In this document: piece after piece, positions 52,818 to 60,872 of the stretch
Numbering within the stretch: position 1 is the stretch's first letter
Layout of the letters: each line of letters begins with the position of its first letter
Translations under genes and position numbers: made by a program
The notes under the pieces: model-generated
Seen by the model: only the letters and a program-made list of their open reading frames with translations
What the model was told of the DNA's origin: nothing
The model's database searches: none
From: an uncultured Peptoniphilaceae bacterium
GTDB lineage: Bacteria; Bacillota; Clostridia; Tissierellales; Peptoniphilaceae
Assembly: GCA_943912255.1 (NCBI GenBank)
Contig: CALTTP010000005.1
Coordinates: forward strand, 1-64,000
Reading direction: 5' to 3'
DNA: 64,000 nt

Positions 52818-54353
52818 CTATTCTGCAAGCATATTAGTTGCTAATTCTCTTAAGGATTCACCAATTAATTTTTTGATTTCTTCTCTTGATACTCCAGATT
52901 CTTCAGCTTCTTCGCCTTTGTTTCTTTCAACTACGAAAGATACACCGTCAAATAAGTTAGTAAGTCTTCCTAGGAATAAAGAACCTTTACCAATGAACAT
53001 AGCTCTATTCTTATCACCAGTAGTTAAATCTTCAATTAGGAATCCTACATAAGGTGCTCCTGAAGGAATATGTCCTTGAGTTGGAGCCCAACCAGGTAAG
53101 CCGTATTTTGTAGCAAATCCTGGGATATCAGTTCTTTCCAATGCTCCGGATTTAACTCCTAATGCAGCGATCATCTTATAGTTAGCTTCTGGTACATTAC
53201 CTGCTCCTGCTGGAACTGTAATGTCAGGGTTTTGCATTTCTACTGAGAATGTATCAATGTCAGTTATCTTTAAGTTTCCTTTATCTAGACAGTTAGTAAC
53301 TAGTGAGCTCATAACCGCTTGAGGTGATGAACCAGTACCAACAGTGTGTTTTCCTGTTAAGTCTGTTCTAATGATAGGGGATACACCGTCGTTCTTAGAT
53401 ATAACAACAGCGAAAGTACCTACTACGTCTTCAAGAACAGGGTAGTCTTTTTTAACGTGGTCTTTAGCATTCATACCAAGTTTTGCAGTTGAACCACCTG
53501 CAACTACAAGTACGTTTTCGTAAACTCCAGCTTCTACTAATGCAGCAGCTTGGATAAATGAGTGGATAGGTGCAGCACAGAATCCTCTTGTATCGGAACC
53601 TGATGCATTTGTCAATCCAACTTTTTCAGCAATAGCCTTAGCAAAGTTACCGCCACCTCTTTGGTTAACGTCCCCGCAGGCTTCTTCTGAACATTCTATA
53701 ACATAATCTATCTCTTCTTTTGTTACCTTATCTTGTGATTGGAACATGTAGTCAGCGCAAAGTACTGCTGAAGCTTTAGATACAAGGTTTTCGAACATTG
53801 TGTGGGCACTTAAGTTAACGTCTACATCGTGAGCTTGTTTAATAAGTCCAACAAGTTTTCCATCCATGTAAAGTCCTTCAGCTTTGTGTTCGTCAATTAG
53901 ATGTTTGTCAGCTTCGATATCAGAAGCTTTTGCATTTGCAAATGACTCAGCTAAGTGAGGATAGTTTTCTTCTAATTTAGGTCTTACAGCTTCGATGAAC
54001 TCTTCAGATAATTCAACTAATTCAAAAGAGTCACAAGCATATATTGCAGCTATAAATTCGTCTTGAGGTACGATTTCTCCAAATCTACCTTTTCTTTCTC
54101 CCTTGCATTCTTTATCGAACCAAGGTAAATCATGCTTTTGTAATTCTTCAGGTCTAAGATTACCAATGTAAACTTGGCTAGGTAAGTAATTTACCACTTC
54201 ATCATAAGTTCTAATGTGGTCCCCAACTTTTTGTAAAAATTCAGAACCAGGATTAGTTACTCTTTCAGTTGAAGTAGTGGAACCGTTTTGTATGATCATA
54301 TCAGGTGTATGAACTAATACAAAACCGGCACTTTTAAATACAGGAAATGACAT
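52818..54353 (-). CDS. grdC: Glycine reductase complex component C, beta subunit GrdC
   Basis: 511 residues with a thiolase/FabH-like fold: GFVLVHTPDMIIQNGSTTST at the N-terminus, NASGSDTRGFCAAPIHSFIQAA with the active-site Cys, and VVAGGSTAKLGMNAKDH. It accepts the carboxymethyl-selenoether from GrdA and, with GrdD, generates acetyl-S-enzyme then acetyl phosphate. GGAGG precedes the start. A strong hairpin (54378-54403) separates it from grdB. Confidence 0.95.
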   Translation of the reverse strand: MSFPVFKSAGFVLVHTPDMIIQNGSTTSTERVTNPGSEFLQKVGDHIRTYDEVVNYLPSQVYIGNLRPEELQKHDLPWFDKECKGERKGRFGEIVPQDEFIAAIYACDSFELVELSEEFIEAVRPKLEENYPHLAESFANAKASDIEADKHLIDEHKAEGLYMDGKLVGLIKQAHDVDVNLSAHTMFENLVSKASAVLCADYMFQSQDKVTKEEIDYVIECSEEACGDVNQRGGGNFAKAIAEKVGLTNASGSDTRGFCAAPIHSFIQAAALVEAGVYENVLVVAGGSTAKLGMNAKDHVKKDYPVLEDVVGTFAVVISKNDGVSPIIRTDLTGKHTVGTGSSPQAVMSSLVTNCLDKGNLKITDIDTFSVEMQNPDITVPAGAGNVPEANYKMIAALGVKSGALERTDIPGFATKYGLPGWAPTQGHIPSGAPYVGFLIEDLTTGDKNRAMFIGKGSLFLGRLTNLFDGVSFVVERNKGEEAEESGVSREEIKKLIGESLRELATNMLAE

Positions 54354-54377
54354 AAAAAAACCTCCATTTTAATTATA

Positions 54378-54403
54378 GATTCTGCCCCAAATGGGGCAGA
54401 ATC
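54378..54403. other. Strong GC-rich hairpin between grdB and grdC
   Basis: GATTCTGCCCC (54378-54388), four-base loop, GGGGCAGAATC (54393-54403): eleven perfect pairs. In the direction of grd transcription no T-run follows, so it is not a classical terminator there; a T-run exists only on the plus strand. It could stabilise or process the mRNA, or give partial termination to set GrdA/B against GrdC/D. Confidence 0.7.
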
Positions 54404-54439
54404 ATTTTTTTAGTTATATTATCTAAAAGATTAAATTAA

Positions 54440-55750
54440 TTAATCTTCAAAAACTGTTTGATCATCCACTGGAGTTGTTAAAGCCTTAAGAGCTTTTTCA
54501 ACTAAGTGTCTTCTAAGATCTTTCTCTTCCTTAGGATCCAATGCAGGATTTCCTAATGGGTGAGGGATCGCAATAGCAGGTACTATTCTGTTTGCTCCTA
54601 CTGTTAATGAGATAGGAACTACTGTACACATGTGAACTACAGGAATACCTGTTGCTTCAATTTCTTTAACCATTGTTGCACCGCAACGTGTACAAGTACC
54701 TCACGTAGAAGTTAATATAACTGCATCTACGTTATCAGCTTTTAATTTTTCACCGATTTCAGCAGCAAATTTCTTTGCAGAAGCAACTGCTGTACCGTTT
54801 CCTACTGTTGAGTAGAAGTAATCGTATAACTTACCGATCTTACCTTCTTTTTCCATTTCTCTTAAAATGTCCACAGGGATTACTCTGTCTGCGTCTTCGT
54901 TTGCATATACAGGGTCATGACCACCGTGAGCAGTTTCGTGAGTTTCAGAATTTAGGTCATCAATGCCTGCAATTGAGTATTCACCATACTTAGATGCAGA
55001 AGATGATTCGATTCTGTCTGGGTTTCCTTTTGGAACAATACCCCCTGAAGTTACTATAGCAATAGTAGCTTTAGATAAGTCAGTTAGTGCTGGACTAGGT
55101 TCAACTCTGTCGAAGGAAGGCATTGGATACTCAGTAACGAACTCTTCGCCTTTGATTTTCTTAACAAGCATATCAACAGCTCTTTCAGATCCTCTTTTTT
55201 CTGCGAAGTAGTTAACTCTGACTCCTCTTTCGATATATCCTTCTTCTTCAGGTCCAAGAACTTCTTCATTTAAAGCAAGTTTCTTAGCTAATTTTGCAAT
55301 AGCTGGAAGTGCTTTTCTCATACCTGCAGCTGAGTTAGCTGTAGAGATTATATATACATCCTTCTTGAACATATCTGCACCTGGGTTTTCCACGTACATA
55401 CCTGTTATTGAAGGGATGTTAAGTTCTTCTTTAACCATTTTAGTTACAGTACCAGCAGCAACACCATAACGTCCAGCGTTAAATGCAGGTCCTGCGATAA
55501 AGAGATCAGGTTCAAAAGATTTTATCATATCTAAAACCTCTTTACTTGCTGATTCCATATTTTCTCCAAAGTAACTGTCACCGCATACTACAGTTCCAAC
55601 TACTTCAAAGCCTTCTCCTAGTTTAATTCCTAATTGTTTACTAACTGGAGGTAACTCTTCAGCAATGAAAGGCGCTATGTCGGCCTTTTCTTCGCCACCA
55701 ATTCCTGCGAAGAACTGGTTAATATAATGCACGACTCTAATATCCGCCAT
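54440..55750 (-). CDS. grdB: Glycine reductase complex component B, selenoprotein subunit GrdB
   Basis: 436 residues with selenocysteine at residue 350, encoded by UGA at 54703-54701. The 5' part (349 codons) and 3' part (77 or so codons from 54673) are in the same frame, with LTST-Sec-GTCTRCGATMVKE bridging them. Sec with neighbouring cysteines is the known active site of component B, which binds glycine through GrdE's pyruvoyl group and passes it to GrdA. GGAGGATG precedes ATG 55750. Automated callers would split it into two genes. Confidence 0.95.
54675..54703 (-). promoter_or_regulatory. SECIS-like hairpin after the grdB UGA
   Basis: Sixteen bases after the UGA start, GTTGC-GGT-GCAAC (54687-54675) forms a five-pair stem with a GGT loop. 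Bacterial SECIS elements place a short hairpin with an exposed G (and often GGU) at about this distance for SelB binding. The assignment is by analogy. Confidence 0.55.
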
Positions 55751-55791
55751 TAATACATCCTCCTTTTTTAAAAGTATTTTTTATTTTAAAA

Positions 55792-56250
55792 TTATCCTCT
55801 GATTTCTTCCATTTCGCCAGCGATTTCGTCAACGTCAAGAACCATTTCCATCATTCCGATTTGCTCGTCATATACTTCTGGATCAAATTCAGCTTTTAGA
55901 GCTTCTTCAATTACGTGGTATACTGCTAAGTTAAGTTCCACACCAGCTAGAGGACCAGCGAATGTAGGGTCTCCAGTTGTAACAGTTTCAGCTGCTAAAC
56001 CTGCAGCTTCTGCCTCGCCACCACCTAAAATAACCACTAGATTTTCAGCACCAAATTTTTCTGCTGCTTCCTTAATTCTCTTTTGGTTTTCTAGGTCCAT
56101 AGCTCCGGCACTAGTTCAGACGAAACATTCAGTAGACGCGAATACTACTTCTGTATTAGGAACAGTGTTTACACACTCTTCAATAGCAGGAGCAGGAATT
56201 CCGTCACGGTCGCCGATGATCAAAATCTTTTTGTTTTCTAATATACTCAT
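55792..56250 (-). CDS. grdA: Glycine reductase selenoprotein A (GrdA)
   Basis: 152 residues with selenocysteine at residue 45 (UGA at 56118-56116), in the motif CFV-Sec-TSAGAMDLE, the family's conserved CxxU. The N-terminal part ILENKKILIIGDRDGIPAPA starts at ATG 56250 after CAGGAGG; the region after the UGA is open to 55792. Sec45 attacks the Schiff-bound glycine on component B to give a Se-carboxymethyl ether. Any call that starts at the internal ATG 56100 loses the active site. Confidence 0.96.
56091..56118 (-). promoter_or_regulatory. SECIS-like stem after the grdA UGA
   Basis: Directly after UGA, CTAG (56114-56111) can pair with CTAG (56094-56091), with CC/GG pairing inside and a loop beginning GGAG. 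It is weaker than the grdB element but in the expected place. Confidence 0.45.
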
Positions 56251-56269
56251 GACATCCTCCTGTTTAATT

Positions 56270-56315
56270 TATTTGTTTGTTTAGTTTAGTTTGTTTAGTT
56301 TGTTTAGTTTGTTTT
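56270..56315 (-). repeat. Short tandem repeat in the grdE-grdA intercistronic region
   Basis: Read on the minus strand the nine-base unit AAACAAACT is repeated three times and continues as AAACTAAAC and AAACAAAT before the grdA ribosome site. It is almost only A and C with T, so unstructured in RNA; it could help ribosome access to grdA, or be simple slippage. Confidence 0.75.
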
Positions 56316-56336
56316 ATTTAAGTTGTTGATTCAGAA

Positions 56337-57623
56337 TTAATAACCTTTTGATGTTAAATAATTGAATCCAGTTTCGTTAGTTGCACCTGTTATAGCTTGG
56401 ATTTCAACTTCGATAGTTCCATCTTCTCTTAGGGAACCCTTAGCTCCACCAGCTATAATGTCAACAAATTCTACATGTCCTATAATCTTATCTAACTTAG
56501 GAAGTACTACCACTTGGTTAGCATTTCCACCAGTAACTACGGCATTTGCCTTTTCATCAGCGTCAGCTAATGATTGAGAAGCACCGTCTCTACCAGCATA
56601 TTCGTCAGTTACGATTACTGTCTTAACACCTTTTCCTTCAATCTTCTTACAGTTCATAATCAAGTCAGTGTCAGGATTACCGAAACCTTCTTGAGAAACT
56701 ATAACTGCATCTACTCCAAGATATTCAACTAATTTTGAAGTCCAGTTAGAAGATCTTTCCTTATCCATTAGATATACGTTCTCGTTAGTAATTATTACAC
56801 CTACAAAGTTGTAATCTTTACCGTGTCTTGCATAAAGGTCTTCAATAACACCATTATTTAAGTGAACGTAAGTTGGGTTCTTATCGCATGCAGATACACA
56901 GTTACCGCTTACGATAGCTCCATCCATGATCTCAGTAGGGTAAAGGATAGTAGGTACTATTTGTTTAGCATCTACACCATATACGTAAGTGTCATGTAAC
57001 AAACCTTGAGTTTGTAGCATGTATACGTAAGCTACCTTTGGAAGATCTGGATATTCGTTGATTTGCTCTAACAATGGTTTGGTTTCATAAGTTGTAACTT
57101 CATCAGGAGTAATATCTCTTGCAAGTTCTCCTAAATAGTTTGCAGCCTTAAGACCAATCATTCTTATAGCATTTTCGTGCACATGTTGTTTAATACCATC
57201 AACAGGTTCAGCTATAACAACTAAGTTAATAGTCTTTGAGAATGGTGTATATTTAGCACCTTCTCCAACCATGTCAATAATACCTTCTTGGAAACCAACT
57301 ATCTTACCAGTAGTAACGACAGCCATTCCCTTAAGAGCATGTGTCTTGCCTTCACCAACGGTATCAACTTTATTAAGGATTCCTGGGAATATAGCTCCAG
57401 GGCCTTCAACCTTAACTCTTGGTTCAAGAACATCCTTAACTGGAGTTATTCTTACGCTTTCGCCAGGCTTAGCAATGTCAAAATCAATTGATTTAACGTG
57501 CTCATCTCCGCCGACAGCTTCTAATAACTCATCCTTATTTACATAAAGGATACCGTCTTCGATTTTTGATGAATCAGAAAATTGGACATCTTTAATAAAG
57601 ATTTTACCTAATTCTAATTTCAT
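56337..57623 (-). CDS. grdE: Glycine reductase component B proprotein GrdE (pyruvoyl precursor)
   Basis: 428 residues. GrdE is cut at a cysteine that becomes the pyruvoyl group binding glycine as a Schiff base. The cleavage region is visible as DGAIVSGNCVSACDKNPTYV, with Cys242 as the expected processed residue and Cys246 nearby. Other landmarks are PGESVRITPVKDVLEPRVKVEG (in part) and QEGFGNPDTDLIMN. GGAGGTG precedes the start. With GrdB it makes component B, specific for glycine. Confidence 0.95.
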   Translation of the reverse strand: MKLELGKIFIKDVQFSDSSKIEDGILYVNKDELLEAVGGDEHVKSIDFDIAKPGESVRITPVKDVLEPRVKVEGPGAIFPGILNKVDTVGEGKTHALKGMAVVTTGKIVGFQEGIIDMVGEGAKYTPFSKTINLVVIAEPVDGIKQHVHENAIRMIGLKAANYLGELARDITPDEVTTYETKPLLEQINEYPDLPKVAYVYMLQTQGLLHDTYVYGVDAKQIVPTILYPTEIMDGAIVSGNCVSACDKNPTYVHLNNGVIEDLYARHGKDYNFVGVIITNENVYLMDKERSSNWTSKLVEYLGVDAVIVSQEGFGNPDTDLIMNCKKIEGKGVKTVIVTDEYAGRDGASQSLADADEKANAVVTGGNANQVVVLPKLDKIIGHVEFVDIIAGGAKGSLREDGTIEVEIQAITGATNETGFNYLTSKGY

Positions 57624-57681
57624 ACCACACCTCCGACTAAAATTTTATATATAAAACACCACAATTGGTGATTTATGCAGT

Positions 57682-58620
57682 TTAAAAGTTTTCTGTAATA
57701 TATTTTTCTGCACTGATTGCAGCAATTGCTCCATCAGCGGCTGCTGTAACAATTTGCCTTACGGATTTAGCTCTAATGTCACCGGCAGCAAAAACTCCAG
57801 GGAATTCAGTCTCCATCTCCCTGTCAGTTAATATATACCCGTTTTCCAGGTCTCTAAACTCATCAAGAAGTTGGTTGTTTGACTTGGAGCCAATGAATAC
57901 AAACACCCCGAAAGTAGGGTCTTTATCCTTAACACAGAATTCTGTTACATTGCCAGATTGTGAGTTTTTAAAGATTACAGATTTAACCAATTCATCACCT
58001 TTAATCTCTTGAATTTCCTCTTGAGGAAGAAATTCTATCTTATCATTTTTCTTGGCTCTCTCTAAGATAACCGGAGTTACTTTTGAGAGGTCGCTTCTAT
58101 GGGCAATGTATACTTTCTTTCCGAATTTTGTCAATTCAATTGCCTCTTCAAAGGCTGAGTTTCCGCTTCCTATAACTAAAATTTCCAAACCTTGGAAAAA
58201 AGATCCGTCACAGGTTGCACAGTAGGAAACGCCTTTACCAGCAAACTCTTCTTCACCGGGAATCCCCAGCTTTCTACGAGTTGCTCCAGTGGCGATAACT
58301 ATGGTCTTTGCCTTATAGGTTTCATCGTCACATACAACCGTCTTTATTTTATCACTAAGCTCCAATTTTGCAACCTTATTTTTAATAATCTCACAACCGA
58401 AGCTTTCTGCCTGTTCTTTAAATCTATTGGTAAGGGACATACCCGTTGAAATATCAGTAGAACCAGGGTAGTTTTCAATGCTACCAGTCAAGAACATCTG
58501 ACCACCCATACTATCCTTTTCAAGGATTAGAGTCTTTAGTTTAGCCCTTGATGCATATAGTCCACAGGATAGTCCTGCAGGACCGCCACCGATAATAATA
58601 ATATCATATATATTATCCAT
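57682..58620 (-). CDS. trxB: Thioredoxin-disulfide reductase
   Basis: 312 residues from ATG 58620. FAD-binding IIIGGGPAGLSCGLYASRA is at the N-terminus, the redox-active CATC (GVSYCATCDGSFF) at about 136-139 and the NADPH site IGSGNSAFEEAIELTKFG after it; the end has FAAGDIRAKSVRQIVTAAADG. It feeds electrons via thioredoxin to glycine reductase. The thioredoxin gene normally next to it is absent here: only 58 bases separate trxB and grdE. AAGGAG lies twelve bases before the ATG; GTG 58629 is an alternative. Confidence 0.93.
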   Translation of the reverse strand: MDNIYDIIIIGGGPAGLSCGLYASRAKLKTLILEKDSMGGQMFLTGSIENYPGSTDISTGMSLTNRFKEQAESFGCEIIKNKVAKLELSDKIKTVVCDDETYKAKTIVIATGATRRKLGIPGEEEFAGKGVSYCATCDGSFFQGLEILVIGSGNSAFEEAIELTKFGKKVYIAHRSDLSKVTPVILERAKKNDKIEFLPQEEIQEIKGDELVKSVIFKNSQSGNVTEFCVKDKDPTFGVFVFIGSKSNNQLLDEFRDLENGYILTDREMETEFPGVFAAGDIRAKSVRQIVTAAADGAIAAISAEKYITENF

Positions 58621-58636
58621 TATGTCCACATGCTCC

Positions 58637-59002
58637 TTAAATTCTTTCAATTGCGTTATCGATTAGATCTTTGTCTATAACCTGGAAGTCATCTAATATA
58701 TCAGGAGTCCATTTAAAATGTTTATTCATTTGATAGAACTTTTCAGCTGTTACTATGGCATCCTCCACAAGGGTTAAAGAATTGTAGTTAAGTTTATTTC
58801 CTTCCTTTAATACTATGGTTCTATATAGAGTTTCATAAGGTTTAACAGAACCGTATAGGGGATGGGTTAAAACTTCATAACCAGAGTGGACAAGATCTCT
58901 TGTCGCCTTTAATACTGATAGATAATCTTCTTCCAAGTATCTCACTTCAAAGCCCTCTTTTTGAAATCCTAAAAATTTAGGATTATTCGTAATTATTAAC
59001 AT
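58637..59002 (-). CDS. grdX: GrdX protein
   Basis: 121 residues from ATG 59002, with GAGGTG upstream. The opening LIITNNPKFLGFQKEG and the central HSGYEVLTHPLYGSVKPYET (in part HPLYGSVKPYE) match GrdX, the conserved first gene of glycine reductase operons, of unknown function. It ends 16 bases before trxB. The leader upstream holds the glycine riboswitch. Confidence 0.92.
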   Translation of the reverse strand: MLIITNNPKFLGFQKEGFEVRYLEEDYLSVLKATRDLVHSGYEVLTHPLYGSVKPYETLYRTIVLKEGNKLNYNSLTLVEDAIVTAEKFYQMNKHFKWTPDILDDFQVIDKDLIDNAIERI

Positions 59003-59065
59003 AGACACCTCTTCATAAGATTTATCACTTTATTAATACAAATAGGCAATAACTGAAATTCAGTC

Positions 59066-59110
59066 AATAAAAAACGACAGAAAAGATAATGCCTATTATC
59101 CTCTGTCGTT
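59066..59110 (-). terminator. Leader terminator controlled by the glycine riboswitch
   Basis: On the minus strand AACGACAGA (59110-59102) pairs with TCTGTCGTT (59081-59073), with inner ATAAT/ATTAT-like pairing, then a T-run. It lies between the aptamer and grdX, as expected for transcriptional control. Confidence 0.82.
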
Positions 59111-59125
59111 AACTCCAGAATTCAG

Positions 59126-59217
59126 TCCCGTCGCAGTCCTTTTACCTGAGAATTTCAAGATGCTATTGGCAGTAGCTTCTCTTGTCCCTTCGGTCTCCTA
59201 AGAGTCTCCCACGACGA
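59126..59217 (-). ncRNA. Glycine riboswitch (single aptamer) before the grd operon
   Basis: Minus strand: P1 strands CGTCGT (59216-59211) and GCGACG (59134-59129); within them GGGAGACTC, GGAGACCGAAGGGACAAG with the conserved CCGAAGG core, and CTCAGGTAAAAGGACTG, the conserved 3' half of glycine aptamers. Only one aptamer is visible; upstream bases do not show a second. Glycine binding would favour read-through of the following terminator so that the catabolic operon is on when glycine is plentiful (known role for grd and gcv leaders). Confidence 0.92.
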
Positions 59218-59261
59218 TCATACCGTATATTGATTTAGTTATTTCCTTAACTTGCAAAATA

Positions 59262-59290
59262 ATCATAGCACGAGATTGTCAAAAAGTCAA
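59262..59290 (-). promoter_or_regulatory. Promoter of the glycine reductase operon
   Basis: Minus strand TTGACT (59290-59285), 17-base spacer, TATGAT (59267-59262). Transcription would start near 59255, giving a leader of about 250 bases that contains the riboswitch. Confidence 0.75.
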
Positions 59291-59422
59291 CAAATTTGAA
59301 TTTATAGGGAAATATTTATTAAAATATTACGAAAATGTCAAAATTGATGAAAATAATTAATAAATCTTCTTAAACCTTTTAAGTTATTGGATTATCCATT
59401 ACACTAAATACAGACATAGTTT

Positions 59423-59431
59423 TGTTATAAT
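59423..59431 (+). promoter_or_regulatory. Extended -10 promoter of selA-selB
   Basis: TGTTATAAT (59423-59431) is a TGn-TATAAT element; no good -35 is seen. ATG of selA follows at 59461 after AGGAGATAC. Confidence 0.5.
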
Positions 59432-59460
59432 AAGGTTATAAACATAAATAGGAGATACAA

Positions 59461-60870
59461 ATGGAAAAAAAAGACTTATTTAAAATGATACCTCAAGTGG
59501 AAGAAATTTTAAAATCAAAGGCGATAGAAGACTTAGAATATTCTAGAGTCTTAAAAACTGAAGGTATACGAAATGTTCTAGATGAACTTAGAGAAAAGAT
59601 TATAAATGCAAGAGAAGAGAGCTTGGAAGATTTAAAAAGAGAATTGGAACTAGACCAAATCATATTGAAGGTAGAAGAGAAGATGGAAAGTGAATTCTCC
59701 CATTCCCTATTGAAGGTTATAAATGGAACGGGAACTATTCTTCACACCAATTTGGGCAGGTCTTTATTAAGTGACAGTATAAAGGATGAAATCTGGAATA
59801 TAATCTCCAGTTATTCCAACTTGGAATACGACATCCCAGAAGGGAAAAGAGGCTCACGCTATGTGCATGTAACCAAGATGATTAGACTACTACTGGGCGT
59901 TGAAGACGCATTGATTGTAAATAATAATGCTGCAGCGGTATTCTTGGTTTTAAATACTTTTGCAAAGGACAAAGAAGCCATTGTATCCCGGGGAGAATTG
60001 GTAGAAGTGGGAGGAGCTTTTAGAATTCCATCTGTAATGTCCATGAGTGGCGCCCATCTAGTAGAAGTGGGATCTACTAACAAAACTAGGGTTTTAGATT
60101 ATGAAGAAGCCATTACTGAAGAGACGGCTGTACTTATGAAGGTTCACACAAGTAATTACAAATTAATTGGCTTTACTGACTCAGTGTCCAATAGAGAGCT
60201 AAAGGAACTAGGGGATAAATATGGGTTACCAGTTGTTGAGGATTTAGGTAGTGGAGTCTATTATAATATGGAAGAATATGGACTGCCTCATGAACCTACT
60301 ATTTCCGAATCAATTAAGTCAGGTATAGATTTAATCACCTTTAGTGGGGACAAGTTATTAGGTGGTCCTCAAGCGGGAATCATTGTGGGGAAGAAGGAAT
60401 ACATTGACAAGATGAAGTCAAATCAGATTCTTAGAGCTTTGAGAGTTGACAAGTTCACTTTAGCAGCATTGGAATGCACTATAAGGATGTACTTTGATGA
60501 GGAGAAGGCTAAAAAGAATATACCTACTTTGAGGATGATTACAGCTACACCTAAGGAGTTAGAGGATAGAGCTAAGGTGTTGATTTCTAAAATTGAGGAA
60601 AAGAATACTAAGATTAAGGTTTATATAGAAGATGGAAAGTCCACAGTAGGGGGAGGTTCCATGCCAGGAGAGGAATTCGACTCCAAGGTTATTGTACTTG
60701 AAGGTGAAGGTTTAAGTCCTAGTAAAATAGAAAAAAGCCTTAGACTTGCTCCAAGTCATATAATAGGAAGAATAAAAGATGACAAATACATGTTGGATTT
60801 AAGGACTTTAGATGATAAGGATTTTGAAGCTATAGCAAGAGAGATAGAGAACTGTTTTCCAAGGAGTTAG
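59461..60870 (+). CDS. selA: L-seryl-tRNA(Sec) selenium transferase
   Basis: 469 residues. SelA converts Ser-tRNA(Sec) to Sec-tRNA(Sec) with selenophosphate, as a PLP-dependent homodecamer. Visible features: N-terminal MIPQVEEIL and VINGTGTILHTNLGRSLLS, the ITFSGDKLLGGPQAG segment with the PLP lysine, and a C-terminal TVGGGSMPGEEFDS. It is divergent from the grd operon whose two selenoproteins need it, and is followed by selB after two bases. Confidence 0.95.
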   Translation: MEKKDLFKMIPQVEEILKSKAIEDLEYSRVLKTEGIRNVLDELREKIINAREESLEDLKRELELDQIILKVEEKMESEFSHSLLKVINGTGTILHTNLGRSLLSDSIKDEIWNIISSYSNLEYDIPEGKRGSRYVHVTKMIRLLLGVEDALIVNNNAAAVFLVLNTFAKDKEAIVSRGELVEVGGAFRIPSVMSMSGAHLVEVGSTNKTRVLDYEEAITEETAVLMKVHTSNYKLIGFTDSVSNRELKELGDKYGLPVVEDLGSGVYYNMEEYGLPHEPTISESIKSGIDLITFSGDKLLGGPQAGIIVGKKEYIDKMKSNQILRALRVDKFTLAALECTIRMYFDEEKAKKNIPTLRMITATPKELEDRAKVLISKIEEKNTKIKVYIEDGKSTVGGGSMPGEEFDSKVIVLEGEGLSPSKIEKSLRLAPSHIIGRIKDDKYMLDLRTLDDKDFEAIAREIENCFPRS

Positions 60871-60872
60871 AT

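Noticed and set aside
56270..56315. CRISPR-like array between grdE and grdA
   Set aside because: Units are nine bases with no spacers and no cas genes; it is a simple tandem repeat.
56362..57546. Plus-strand open frames across grdE and other grd genes
   Set aside because: They are antisense to well-identified genes, lack ribosome sites and have low-complexity, unconserved products.
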